Origin: Pseudooceanicola algae
GTDB taxonomy: Bacteria > Pseudomonadota > Alphaproteobacteria > Rhodobacterales > Rhodobacteraceae
Assembly (NCBI RefSeq): GCF_003590145.2
Contig: NZ_CP060436.1
Span: 778,001 to 842,000 of the forward strand
Length of the DNA: 64,000 bases
Reading direction: 5' to 3'
Made by a program: the position numbers and the translations under genes. Shown piece after piece: positions 56,592-64,000 of the stretch (the first letter of the stretch is position 1; every line of letters begins with the position of its first letter). Under the pieces are notes generated by a model. The model was given only the letters and a program-made list of their open reading frames with translations. It did not search any database and had not been told where the DNA came from.

Positions 56592-57563
56592 TTCCCGGTC
56601 CCTCCCGCCGAGCTGGCCGGTTTCCTGACGCCGCAAGAGGGCAGGCGGCGCTGCAGAGTTTTCGCGGATTTCAGCATGTTCTTCACCGGAGGTTGTTTAA
56701 CGCGTCAGGTGATTACTTGTCGAGCAAAAGGCTTCCCTCGCGGCAGTTTCAAGGAGATTTCCGGCGATTGCTTGCCAATGGATGATCCCCTCCACTCCCG
56801 TAAGGACATCACCAGGGCTGCCCAGACGGGCGAAAAGATCTTTTTCGACACCTCGTTGGTCCACAGTTGTTTCCCGTCTTGGCCTTTGAGACTGGTGGGA
56901 AAAGGGTAGGCATCGATGAAACATTCCCCGTGCGCATGTTGCCCGGAGTAGTTGTTAGATGTGGCTCCGGGCGCGCCGTCGGGCTCGGGTTGGCTCTTTT
57001 GGATACAGGCGTGGCTGAGAGGACCTCGCCTTTCTCCTGTAGCGTTGGTCTCACGGCCTTTGTAGTGGGGATGACAAGTGCGGCTCATGCGGTCCTGAGG
57101 GCGATGCGGAATAGGACTTCCGCAACTTGCCGGTCGAGGGCCCGCGTAATGTGGCGCTGCCTCAGTCGCTTCATGCAGTGCATCCCCTGACCGACGGGGT
57201 ATTTCCATATGAACCTCTCTCTCGAGACGTTTCGTCTCGACGCCGCATGGTGGTGGTATTTCTTCCAGTTTCGCCAGATGGTGCGACCGAGGTTTTCCCC
57301 CGCGCAGTGCACTTCGTTGCGCGCATTTGTAATCGCTGTCGATGGTCTCCGGGCTTGGCGTTTTTTCTCGGCGGATTGACCGGAAGGCGCATTTTGATTG
57401 GTGCCTCGCGTGTAGGAAACCATGCGCTGCCGGACCGTGCCTTGTGTTGCGAAACCCGTGCGTATCGCAGGTGCTGACATCGGTGATGCAGCCCATCGGC
57501 TCAACCACCGGGAACTGGCGGAGAAGATTAGCAGATGGCTCTTGCACCAGACACGTCGCCTGG
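56592..57563. other. 972-base degenerate region upstream of luxR-type gene and left of the IS island
   Basis: No credible gene. Long overlapping frames on both strands (for example 56705-57547 minus) have non-biological composition. A perfect palindrome TCGAGACG-TTT-CGTCTCGA lies at 57222-57240. Shortly before the IS5 left end, plus-strand codons from ATG 57422 read 'PVRIAGADIGDAAHRLNHRELAEKI', which is protein-like and may be the start of a gene cut by the insertion. The luxR-type promoter must lie near 56600-56700. Confidence 0.55.
57422..57563 (+). pseudogene. Possible 5' remnant of a gene interrupted by the IS5-family element
   Basis: About 47 codons from ATG 57422 with an amphipathic protein-like sequence ending where the IS5 terminal repeat begins. 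No partner fragment was found on the right side, where the IS256 element and cheY operon follow. Family not recognised. Confidence 0.25.
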
Positions 57564-57811
57564 GGCGTTGTTGCATATCTCTGACGCCAGAGGATTCACT
57601 TCGCGAATCCATTCGGTTGCATGGGCTGCATGAGCAAGCCACCTCCCGCGCGCTATCGTACGACGAACTGGTCCAGCTACAACGCGTCACTGTGCAAGCG
57701 AGGGTCTCTGCTGATCTGGGTGGACAAGGATATGACCTGGCACGCGCCGCGTGGCGGGCGGCCGGGACGCCCGCCGGTCTTTTCCGATGCCGCTATCCGG
57801 TTCTGCCTGTC

Positions 57812-57852
57812 CACTGCCCGGCAGGGCGTTGCGCAGCAATGTCCCGAGAGGG
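57812..57852 (-). repeat. 41-base palindromic insert 1
   Basis: Interrupts codon TCG of 'CLSIKIL' in the IS5 transposase; removal restores the frame. On the minus strand it has the left arm CCCTCTCGGG, inner stem CATTGC-TGC-GCAACG (G-U pair on the plus strand), right arm CCCTGCCGGG and tail CAGTG. Orientation opposite to the other three. Confidence 0.85.
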
Positions 57853-58030
57853 GATCAAAATCCTTTTCAAGCTGCCGTTGCGCCAGGCCGCCGGGATGGT
57901 AGCCAGCCTGCTCCGGTTAGCGGAGCTGGACTGGCCCGTGCCGGGCTTCTCCACCTTGTGCCGCAGGCAGAAAACCCTGGCCGTGCAGATCCCCTATCGC
58001 CGTGCTGACGGGCCGTTGAACCTGCTCGTG

Positions 58031-58071
58031 CCCTCTCGGGATCATGCTGCGCATGACCCTGCCGGGTGACA
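58031..58071 (+). repeat. 41-base palindromic insert 2
   Basis: Lies between 'NLLV' and 'DSTGIK' of the transposase. Left arm CCCTCTCGGG, inner stem TCATGC-TGC-GCATGA, right arm CCCTGCCGGG, tail TGACA. The inner stem differs from insert 1 at both sides, keeping pairing. Confidence 0.85.
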
Positions 58072-58293
58072 GACAGCACCGGCATCAAGTTCCTCGGCGA
58101 CGGCGAATGGCAGGCCCGCAAGCATGGCCCGCAGGGCCAACGGCAGTGGCGCAAGGTCCATCTGGCCATGGATCCGGCCACTTCGGACATCCGCGCCGTG
58201 GAATTTACCCTCAGCCGCGACGGCGACGGCCCCGTGCTGCCAGACCTGCTGAGCCAGATCCCGGCAGGCGAGCAGATTGGCACCGTCACCGCC

Positions 58294-58334
58294 CCCTCTC
58301 GGCAGATTGCTTTGCAATCGCTTGCCGGGCAATG
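58294..58334 (+). repeat. 41-base palindromic insert 3
   Basis: Lies after 'GTVTA' and before 'GAYDTRR'. Left arm CCCTCTCGGC, inner stem GATTGC-TTT-GCAATC, right arm GCTTGCCGGG, tail CAATG. Both stem strands again change together. Confidence 0.85.
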
Positions 58335-58545
58335 GGTGGCGCCTATGACACGCGCCGCTGCCACAAGGCCATCATCGGGCGTGATGCTGTCCCGATCATT
58401 CCGATCCGCAGAAACGGACGTCTGTGGAAGGAGGACTGCCCGGCGGCATGCGTCCGGAAGAAACCCTGCGCGCCACCCGATACTATGGCCGGGCCTTCTG
58501 GAAACGCTGGACGGGCTATCACGCCCGAAGTCGGGTCGAAGCGAA

Positions 58546-58586
58546 ACCTCCCGTGACATTGCTGCGCAATGCACTGCCGGTCACTG
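58546..58586 (+). repeat. 41-base palindromic insert 4
   Basis: Lies between 'SRVEA' and 'KMRCLKAF'. Left arm ACCTCCCGTG, inner stem CATTGC-TGC-GCAATG, right part CACTGCCGGT, tail CACTG. The outer GTG/CAC pair replaces GGG/CCC of inserts 1 and 2. Confidence 0.85.
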
Positions 58587-58789
58587 GATGCGCTGCCTGA
58601 AAGCCTTCGGCGAGCGCATCGCCGCGAGAGACCCCGACCGCCAGATCGCCGAAATCGAGGTGAGCTCCGCATCGCCCTCATGAACTGGTTCTCGGCCCTC
58701 GGCACTGCCGAGATCGAACGCGTGCCATGACGTCAGCGGGGTAAGGGGAATTCACGCCTCAAGCCGGAGATCTGCAAAAATGCCGACTG

Positions 58790-60159
58790 GAAGTGTCATG
58801 AGCTCTGTGTATCTGGTCTGGCTCATACGGGTTTCAGATACGGTCACGCATTGAAGCGGTCCTCGAACATTATGGCGAAATGGTTGCGTGCGGCAAACCA
58901 TTTCCGGACATTTCGGTCTCCTTCCTCGAAGTTGCGGATTGCCAGGTAGATCAGCTTTGTGGCGGCGTCCTCGGTGGGGAACGATCCGCGCGTCTTGATG
59001 GACTTGCGGATCACCCGGTTCAGACTCTCGTTATGAATGAGGGACCAGCAGGGGGCAGGTCACATTCGTGGTGTAGATGATCTTGCGGATGGCCGGATCG
59101 AAGGCGAAGAACGGGATCACCTCCTGCCAGGCCCTGCGCCAAGCAGGGGCGATTGATGCATATTTGCCGGGCCATTTTTCTTCGAAGGCATCGAGTTCGG
59201 CGGCTGGCTGATCAACGGTCGGGGCGCTGTAAATACGCCTCAGGTCAGCGGCCACCTCTTTGAAATCCTTCCAGGCGCAGAAGTTCAGCGAGTGGCGCAC
59301 GAGGTGGACAATGCAGGTTTGCACGGCCGTGCCCGGGAAGGCTGCGGTAATGGCGTCAAGGACGCCCTTCAGACCGTCCACGACCGCGATCAGGATGTCC
59401 TGCACCCCGCGGTTCTTCAGTTCCGTCATCACCGAGAGCCAGAATTTGGCACCCTCGTTGTCGGCGATCCAAAGACCAAGAACTTCGCGCATGCCTTCCC
59501 TGTTGACGTCAAGAGCGACGTAGACAGCCTTGTTCTTGACCATGCGGCTGTCAGCATCGCGGATCTTGACCCGCAGAGCGTCGAAAATGACGATGGGATA
59601 CATCCAGTCCAGCGCGCGGCTCTGCCAGTCCCGGACTTCGTCCAGAACGGCATCTATGACGCGGCTGATCAGCTCGGGCGGCACTTGCAGGCCATAGACA
59701 TCCTCGAGATGGGTGCGGATGTCACGAACCGTCAGACCGGCGGCGTAGAGGCCAATGATCTTGTCATCCATCCCATCGATCCGGGTCTGGCCCTTCTTCA
59801 CCAGCTCAGGCTCGAAGCTGCCGTCGCGGTCGCGCGGCACGGCAATCGGCACCTCGACGTCCTGCCCCTTCAGCCGTTTGGAGGATGTGCCGTTGCGCCG
59901 GTTGGACTGATCGGCCGGAGCATCTTTGCCATCTTCATAGCCCAGGTGCGCGGTCAGCTCGGCACCCAGCATCCGCTCCATCAATTTGAACTTCAGCTCT
60001 TTCATCAAGCCGTCATCGCCAAGCAGATAGATCAGATAGATCATCAGGCCGCTCGCCGCCCTTCAGCAGTACGTCCAGCAGTTCCTTGGAAATCGTCATC
60101 GTCCTTGCTCTTCTCAGGAAGCATGGACCGGTTCCAGGTTACACGGAAGTCAGGACACT
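58790..60159. mobile_element. IS256-family insertion sequence, inactive
   Basis: Ends share the pattern AGTGTC-TGA..TC.GTGTA.CTGG: on the left near 58792-58815 and, as reverse complement, on the right near 60134-60159. Outside, CGACTG (58784-58789) is repeated at 60162-60167, with positions two bases further matching partly, as for a worn 8-base target duplication. It abuts the IS5 right end. Length ~1.37 kb. Confidence 0.75.
58844..60099 (-). pseudogene. IS256-family (mutator-like) transposase, disrupted
   Basis: From ATG 60099 the frame 'TISKELLDVLLKGGERPDD' is broken after 17 codons by a 13-base tandem duplication (AGATAGATC twice at 60025-60042 on the plus strand). The main frame continues 'GDDGLMKELKFKLMERMLGAELTAHLGYEDGKD' through 'AFDPAIRKIIYTTN', where a net 28-base insert (59030-59063) causes a second frameshift. 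The C-terminus 'ESLNRVIRKSIKTRGSFPTEDAATKLIYLAIRNFE' then runs to TGA at 58844. DDE residues are in 'VIFDALRVKIRD' and 'IAVVDGLKG'. Confidence 0.9.
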
Positions 60160-60212
60160 CTCGACTGACAATCCTCTAATGGCCCTTGGGATGTCGCGCT
60201 TCGATAAAGGGG

Positions 60213-60632
60213 CTACCACAGATCAGGTTCGCCGGCATCGGGCTCCACCTTCGGCTTGTCTCGGAGAATGGGTGGGCTGCCTTCCTTTGCGAAGCCCTGG
60301 ATGCTGTCCTCCATATCCACCGAACTGGCCAGTGCTTCCCAGGTGATCGCGTCGGGATCGCTCCAATTCAGGTTCGGACCGACTTGGCTCAGCAAACCCT
60401 CGATGTCCTTCAAGGCCTGACGCATGTAGTCGATGCGCTGAAAGGTCACGAAGGCCTCTTCGCTCAAGGGGCTGCAGGAGCAGAGGCTGGAAGAAAGTGC
60501 TTCTTCCAGACCTGCAGTCAATCCTCGCAGCGAGCCGACCTGGGTTACAAGGACCGACACCATGCCCGGTGCCGTGATATCGACACGATCTGAGCCCGAT
60601 ACAGCACCCTGTTTTGGGGGATCTGCCAGCAT
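60213..60632 (-). CDS. Small che-operon protein with DxxxQ motif, possible CheY-P phosphatase
   Basis: A 139-residue protein whose ATG overlaps the cheY stop (ATGA). Predicted mainly helical. 'FVTFQRIDYMRQALKDIEGLL' contains D68-x-x-x-Q72, the spacing of the Asp and Gln used by CheZ to dephosphorylate CheY-P, and the same motif type known for CheT of other alphaproteobacteria. N- and C-terminal tails are polar and unstructured. The family was not recognised otherwise. Its position at the end of cheA-W-R-Y supports a chemotaxis role. Confidence 0.7.
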   Translation of the reverse strand: MLADPPKQGAVSGSDRVDITAPGMVSVLVTQVGSLRGLTAGLEEALSSSLCSCSPLSEEAFVTFQRIDYMRQALKDIEGLLSQVGPNLNWSDPDAITWEALASSVDMEDSIQGFAKEGSPPILRDKPKVEPDAGEPDLW

Positions 60633-61018
60633 CAGAGTCGTCCGACGACCGCCTCGATGCAGGCGCGCAGATCATTCGGCTCAAAGGGTTTTTTCAAGAA
60701 ATTGTTCATTCCCAACTGTTTACCCTTGTCGATGATAGCCTTGTCGGCCTTACCTGTAATCAGGATAAACCCGACCCCCTTGGTCTTGGCGTTGGTCCTG
60801 AGGTGATGCAGCATTTGCAGCCCGTCCATACCGGGCATGTTGAAGTCCGAAATCACCAGGTGCACAGGGGCGGATTCCAAAGCTTTCAGCGCGGAAGGCC
60901 CATCTGATGTCGACGCAACATTTCGGATCCCGAATGCATCCAGCGCCTGGGTGATCAACCCGCGGCTCGTAGACATGTCATCCACAACCATGATTCTGAT
61001 CTGGTCTCGCAGGGCCAT
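60632..61018 (-). CDS. cheY: Chemotaxis response regulator CheY
   Basis: A 128-residue single receiver domain. Acidic pocket Asp13-Asp14 in 'IMVVDDMSTSR', phospho-acceptor Asp58 in 'LVISDFNMPGMDG', switch Thr88 in 'ILITGKA', and Lys110 in 'FLKKPFEPNDL'. It transmits receptor state to the flagellar motor. The downstream small gene overlaps by a stop/start ATGA. cheR ends 4 bases upstream of its ATG. Confidence 0.95.
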   Translation of the reverse strand: MALRDQIRIMVVDDMSTSRGLITQALDAFGIRNVASTSDGPSALKALESAPVHLVISDFNMPGMDGLQMLHHLRTNAKTKGVGFILITGKADKAIIDKGKQLGMNNFLKKPFEPNDLRACIEAVVGRL

Positions 61019-61022
61019 GCAA

Positions 61023-61895
61023 TCATTCCTTCCTGATGGCAGATGATCCGGACCCGGCCGCTTGATAGGCCGTCATTCCGTTTGGTTCGAATAGGTGTAG
61101 GGCTGAATCCGAGATCCGCTCGGAGTGGCCCAGAAAGATCCAGCCGTTGTTTGCGATCCGTTGCCGGAACCGGGGCCAGAGTGACGCCTGCGTGGCAGCG
61201 TCGAAATAGATCACGACATTGCGACAGAATATGGCGTCGAAGGCGCCCTTCATCGGCCATTCCCGAAGTAAATTCAGTTCCCGAAACCGGACAAGGCGAC
61301 GGATGTCCGCATTGACGCGGAATTGCCCACCGTTGGCATGTTCCAGGTACTTCTTGCGCATGTCCTCCGGAATTCCTGAGATCTGCTGTTCAGAATAACA
61401 GGCGGCCTCGGCCTTCTCGAGGATCGCAGGATCGATATCCGTTCCAAGGATAAGGATGTCGCGGCTGACCAGTTCAGGCGCCGCTGAATGAAGACACATT
61501 GAAATGGAGTAGGGCTCCTGCCCACTTGAACAACCGGCGGACCAAATCCGTATTCTTTGACCATCGCGCGCCTTTTGAAGAAGCGTTGGTACGACCTTGG
61601 TCCGCAACATGTCAAAATGATGCGATTCCCGAAAGAAATGCGATACGTTGGTGGTCAATGCAGAGATCATGAGGCGACGTTCTGCGGTGCCTTCATTCGA
61701 GCAGACGAATTTGCAGTAGGTTTCGTAAGTCGGCTGTCCGGTTTCGAGCAGCCTTTTGCGCAGGCGCGATTGCACCATGGTCATCTTGCCTTCTGGCAGG
61801 ATGAGGCCGGCTTCCTCTTTGGCGAGGGCGGCAATCGCAGCGAAGGACTTGTTGTCCATCGATTGCGCCGCAGTATCGGGTCCGGACGTCCTCAT
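61023..61895 (-). CDS. cheR: Chemotaxis receptor methyltransferase CheR
   Basis: A 290-residue enzyme that methylates glutamates of chemoreceptors with SAM. The N-terminal helical domain has 'MVQSRLRKRLLETG'. 'SALTTNVSHFFRESHHFDML', 'RIWSAGCSSGQEPYSISM' (SAM loop), 'LGTDIDPAILEKA' and 'FDAIFCRNVVIYFD' are standard CheR motifs. ATG overlaps cheW's TGA by four bases; a second ATG at 61859 is possible. cheB and cheD are not in the window. Confidence 0.95.
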   Translation of the reverse strand: MRTSGPDTAAQSMDNKSFAAIAALAKEEAGLILPEGKMTMVQSRLRKRLLETGQPTYETYCKFVCSNEGTAERRLMISALTTNVSHFFRESHHFDMLRTKVVPTLLQKARDGQRIRIWSAGCSSGQEPYSISMCLHSAAPELVSRDILILGTDIDPAILEKAEAACYSEQQISGIPEDMRKKYLEHANGGQFRVNADIRRLVRFRELNLLREWPMKGAFDAIFCRNVVIYFDAATQASLWPRFRQRIANNGWIFLGHSERISDSALHLFEPNGMTAYQAAGSGSSAIRKE

Positions 61896-62350
61896 GCAGC
61901 TTCGTCACTGGTTGTGGGCACAACAGCGGCCAAGTCCAACACCCGGATCATCCGGTCGTCTATGACCGTAAGGGCGCGAACAACCGACATGTGCGGCTCG
62001 GACGAGATGTCCGGCGGGATCTGCAGATCGTCTTCGGTGATGGCGACAATATCGGACACAGCATCGACAAGCAGCCCGGTTAGCGTGCCCTGAAGCTTGA
62101 CCACGATGATGACATTGCGGTCGTTGGTTTCCTGCGAAGCCAGGTTGAGGCGGCGTGCCAGATCCATGACCGGTAGGACCGTACCGCGCAGGTTGATGAC
62201 GCCACGCATGAAGTCCGGAGCGTGAGGCATGGGTGTGGTCCGGGTCCAGCCGCGGATTTCGCGGACGGACATGATGTCGAGCGAATATTCCTGATCTGCC
62301 ACTCGAAACGTAAGCAGCTCCAGGTCGTTGGTTTGTGCCTGATCACTCAT
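61892..62350 (-). CDS. cheW: Chemotaxis coupling protein CheW
   Basis: A 152-residue adaptor between receptors and CheA. 'LELLTFRVADQEYSLDIMSVREIRGW', 'PDFMRGVINLRGTVLPVMDLARRL' and 'GLLVDAVSDIVAITEDDLQ' are the CheW signature strands. Start 62350 is 8 bases before the cheA stop and has GGAAAGGAAG upstream. The in-frame region further upstream lies inside cheA. Confidence 0.95.
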   Translation of the reverse strand: MSDQAQTNDLELLTFRVADQEYSLDIMSVREIRGWTRTTPMPHAPDFMRGVINLRGTVLPVMDLARRLNLASQETNDRNVIIVVKLQGTLTGLLVDAVSDIVAITEDDLQIPPDISSEPHMSVVRALTVIDDRMIRVLDLAAVVPTTSDEAA

Positions 62351-64000
62351 TTGCGATCTTCCTTTCCGAGAGCATGAAATCCCCGCCGCGCGGGTTACCG
62401 ACGCCTGCAATGATATCGGCCGGGTCAAGAATGAGGGCGATTTGTCCGTCACCCAGGATCGTGGCGGCGGCGATGCCGGGCGCCCGGTAGAAGCTGTCGT
62501 CAAGTCCCTTGATCACGACTTGTCGCTGATCCTGGATGCCGTCGATGACAAGAGCCGCCCGATTGCCGTCTTCGAGAGAGATCAGGAGGACGATCGCCCC
62601 GGCATCGGTCTTGCGCTGTGATCGGTAGCCAAGCATCACGCCGAGATCGTAGAGCGGAACGAAACCGCCACGGACACGGACGACATATGAGCCGGGGCGC
62701 AACATCTGAACGTCATCGGCACCGAGTGACAGAGTTTCCACCACCACGTTGAGCGGAAGCACCAAGGTTTCACCGGCGACGTTCACCACCATGCCATCGA
62801 GGACGGCGAGGGTGAGCGGGAGGGAGATGGAGAACGTCGTTCCCTTGCCCTTTTCCGACGTGATTGAGATCCGTCCGCCGAGGGACTGAATAGACGTCTT
62901 GACCACATCCATGCCGACGCCGCGGCCTGAAAGGCTGGATACCTGGCTGGCTGTCGAGAAGCCGGGCAGGAAGAGCAGGTTGTCGATTTCGGTATCTGAT
63001 AGTTGAGCGTCCGGTGCGACAAGCCCCTTCTTCACCGCTACCTGAAAGACCTTTTCCCGATTGATCCCGGCGCCGTCGTCGGCGATCTCGATGATGACCC
63101 GGCCGGAACGGTGCGCCGCCGTGAGTGTGACGGTGCCGGCCTTTGGCTTGCCTGCGGCGGCTCTTTCGTCGGGGGTTTCAAGACCATGGTCGACTGAATT
63201 CCGGATCATGTGGGTCAATGGATCCGAAAGCCGTTCGATTACGGTCTTGTCGACCTCGGTGGCCTCGCCCTCTGTCAGAAGGCGGACCTCCTTCTCGACG
63301 GCGGCAGAGGATTCGCGAACGATCCGGGACATGCGCTGGAACAACGATTTCACCGGTTGGGCGCGGATCATCATCACGGAATCCTGGATGTCGCGGGTCA
63401 GCCGCTGGAATTCCTCCAACCCGTTCATCGCGTCGGAGTGTGGCGACAGGCCCGCCTCGTCGAGGCTTTGCGACAGCATGGCCTGGTTGATCACCAGTTC
63501 CCCGACAAGATTGACCAGGCGCTCGATCCGTTCGAGATCAACGCGGACAACGGATTTTGGGGCCGGCGCCGCGGCCTTCCTGGGCTCCGCATCGCCGCCG
63601 TCCTTGGAATTCTCGGCAGGGCCACGCTTCATTTCGACGACTTTGTCGGGCTTGGCGGCGGCCTCTGGTTCGGGCGCGGGAGTTGCATCGGGCGTGACGG
63701 GATCAGGCGCGGCGGTCTCGACAGGCGGGGTGTCATCGGGCGTGCCTTCGCCCTTTGGGGTCGGTCCATCGGGACCGCCGGTTACCTCCAGCATGCAGAG
63801 ACCATCGACGAACTCGAAGATGTCGCGGATCTCGGGCTCTGCGGCTTCGGTCTCGAGGTCGATCAGCCATTCGATGTAGGTGGTTTCGGGCGCCAGACCG
63901 TCGAGATCGGGCAGATCCGTCGTGACGCAGTTGACCTGTGCCTCGCCGAGAGCGCAGAGGTTCTTCAGCAGCATCTGCGGTTCATTGCCGGTGGCAAACA
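62343..64000 (-). CDS. cheA: Chemotaxis histidine kinase CheA, 5' end outside the window
   Basis: At least 552 C-terminal residues. A P2-like part and a Pro/Ala-rich linker come first. P3 follows ('VRVDLERIERLVNLVGELVINQAMLSQSL'), then P4 with N-box 'DPLTHMIRNSVDHGLE', G1 'IEIADDGAGINREK' and G2 'GRGVGMDVVKTSIQSLGG', then P5 ('LTLAVLDGMVVNVAGETLVLPLNVVVETL'). The Hpt domain with the phosphorylated His is beyond the right edge, because the frame runs on without stop. Operon order cheA-W-R-Y-DxxxQ gene. Confidence 0.96.
   Translation of the reverse strand, partial: FATGNEPQMLLKNLCALGEAQVNCVTTDLPDLDGLAPETTYIEWLIDLETEAAEPEIRDIFEFVDGLCMLEVTGGPDGPTPKGEGTPDDTPPVETAAPDPVTPDATPAPEPEAAAKPDKVVEMKRGPAENSKDGGDAEPRKAAAPAPKSVVRVDLERIERLVNLVGELVINQAMLSQSLDEAGLSPHSDAMNGLEEFQRLTRDIQDSVMMIRAQPVKSLFQRMSRIVRESSAAVEKEVRLLTEGEATEVDKTVIERLSDPLTHMIRNSVDHGLETPDERAAAGKPKAGTVTLTAAHRSGRVIIEIADDGAGINREKVFQVAVKKGLVAPDAQLSDTEIDNLLFLPGFSTASQVSSLSGRGVGMDVVKTSIQSLGGRISITSEKGKGTTFSISLPLTLAVLDGMVVNVAGETLVLPLNVVVETLSLGADDVQMLRPGSYVVRVRGGFVPLYDLGVMLGYRSQRKTDAGAIVLLISLEDGNRAALVIDGIQDQRQVVIKGLDDSFYRAPGIAAATILGDGQIALILDPADIIAGVGNPRGGDFMLSERKIANE

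Larger units (their letters stand above)
57630..58730 (+). pseudogene. IS5-family transposase, disrupted
   Basis: Segments in different frames join to a complete DDE transposase: 'ARYRTTNWSSYNASLCKRGSLLIW', 'DMTWHAPRGGRPGRPPVFSDAAIRFCL', then 'IKILFKLPLRQAAGMVASLLRLAELDWPVP', 'DSTGIKFLGDGEWQARKHGPQGQRQWRKVHLAMDPATSDIRAVEF', 'GAYDTRRCHKAIIGRDAVPIIPIRRNGR', and 'MRCLKAFGERIAARDPDRQIAEIE'. Each junction is a 41-base insert at 57812, 58031, 58294 and 58546. In addition there is a one-base loss near 58460 and about five extra bases near 58665. The catalytic DDE residues would be in the fused product, but no functional protein can be made. Confidence 0.85.
57564..58784. mobile_element. IS5-family insertion sequence, inactive
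   Basis: Terminal repeats GGCGTTGTTGCA (57564-57575) and TGCAAAAATGCC (58773-58784; 10 of 12 match as an inverted pair) bound a single broken transposase gene. Subtracting the four 41-base inserts leaves about 1.06 kb, a normal size for this IS5 subgroup. Target duplication not resolved; the right end touches the IS256-family element. Confidence 0.75.

Noticed and set aside
56705-57547. 280-codon frame on the minus strand
   Set aside because: Biased, Pro/Arg/Ser-rich, crosses the IS5 flank and has no recognisable motif or ribosome-binding site.
58044-58556. Separate 170-codon gene
   Set aside because: It is one of the frames of the broken IS5 transposase, not an independent gene.

Overview
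The window is GC-rich alphaproteobacterial chromosome. Gene content and order point to the Rhodobacteraceae (Roseobacter-type). Supporting features are the lptF-lptG-lptD-surA-rsmA envelope block next to pepA-holC, the prfA-prmC-DUF4167 run, hfq-hflX beside trkA-trkH, rpsB-tsf, dimeric-type NADP isocitrate dehydrogenase, R-3-hydroxybutyrate dehydrogenase, and an IS5/IS256 pair of types common in this family. No rRNA gene, tRNA gene, CRISPR array or prophage was found.

Layout. 1-12.7 kb (minus strand): 3' part of a chemotaxis receptor, a PPK2-TetR pair, an alpha/beta hydrolase, metA (with an acetyltransferase-type specificity residue), an unnamed P-loop ATPase, a FadL-like porin with a nested inverted repeat upstream, an EamA permease, an EEP-family hydrolase, SelO, a nucleoside hydrolase and an orphan iron-binding protein. 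12.8-19.1 kb: mazG; then on the plus strand an M20 amidohydrolase with agmatinase, prfA-prmC, and a DUF4167 protein. 19.2-26.2 kb (minus): the outer-membrane biogenesis operon lptF-lptG-lptD-surA-rsmA, from which pdxA is missing. 26.4-36.8 kb: divergent pepA-holC, then hflX, hfq, trkH, trkA, an aldo-keto reductase and a penicillin-acylase-family hydrolase. 36.9-46.8 kb: a GLYR/3-hydroxyisobutyrate-type dehydrogenase, an SMR transporter, two tandem YitT paralogues, icd, a Bcr/CflA transporter, an acyl-CoA synthetase with a DsbA-family protein, and a peptide-binding protein. 46.8-55.4 kb: a candidate small RNA, bdhA with a patatin-like lipase behind a four-copy CTTTGCAAA array, a DUF502 protein, psuK-psuG, rpsB-tsf and an MFS permease.

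55.4-60.2 kb is the accessory part. It holds a solo LuxR-type regulator whose AHL-contact Asp is replaced, about 1 kb of degenerate sequence, and two adjoining dead insertion sequences. The IS5-family transposase is broken by four inserts. Each is exactly 41 bp, each folds into the same hairpin with compensatory base changes, and each sits directly before what was or resembles GAY. I regard this family of very small palindromic insertion elements as the most novel feature of the window. The adjacent IS256-family copy carries its own small insert and a short tandem duplication.

60.2-64 kb (minus): the chemotaxis operon cheA(partial)-cheW-cheR-cheY, followed by a small gene with a CheZ-like DxxxQ motif that may encode the CheY-P phosphatase. 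All its junctions overlap or nearly touch. Together with the receptor at the left edge this indicates a motile, chemotactic bacterium. The bdhA/patatin/ACS genes suggest polyhydroxybutyrate or short-chain acyl metabolism.
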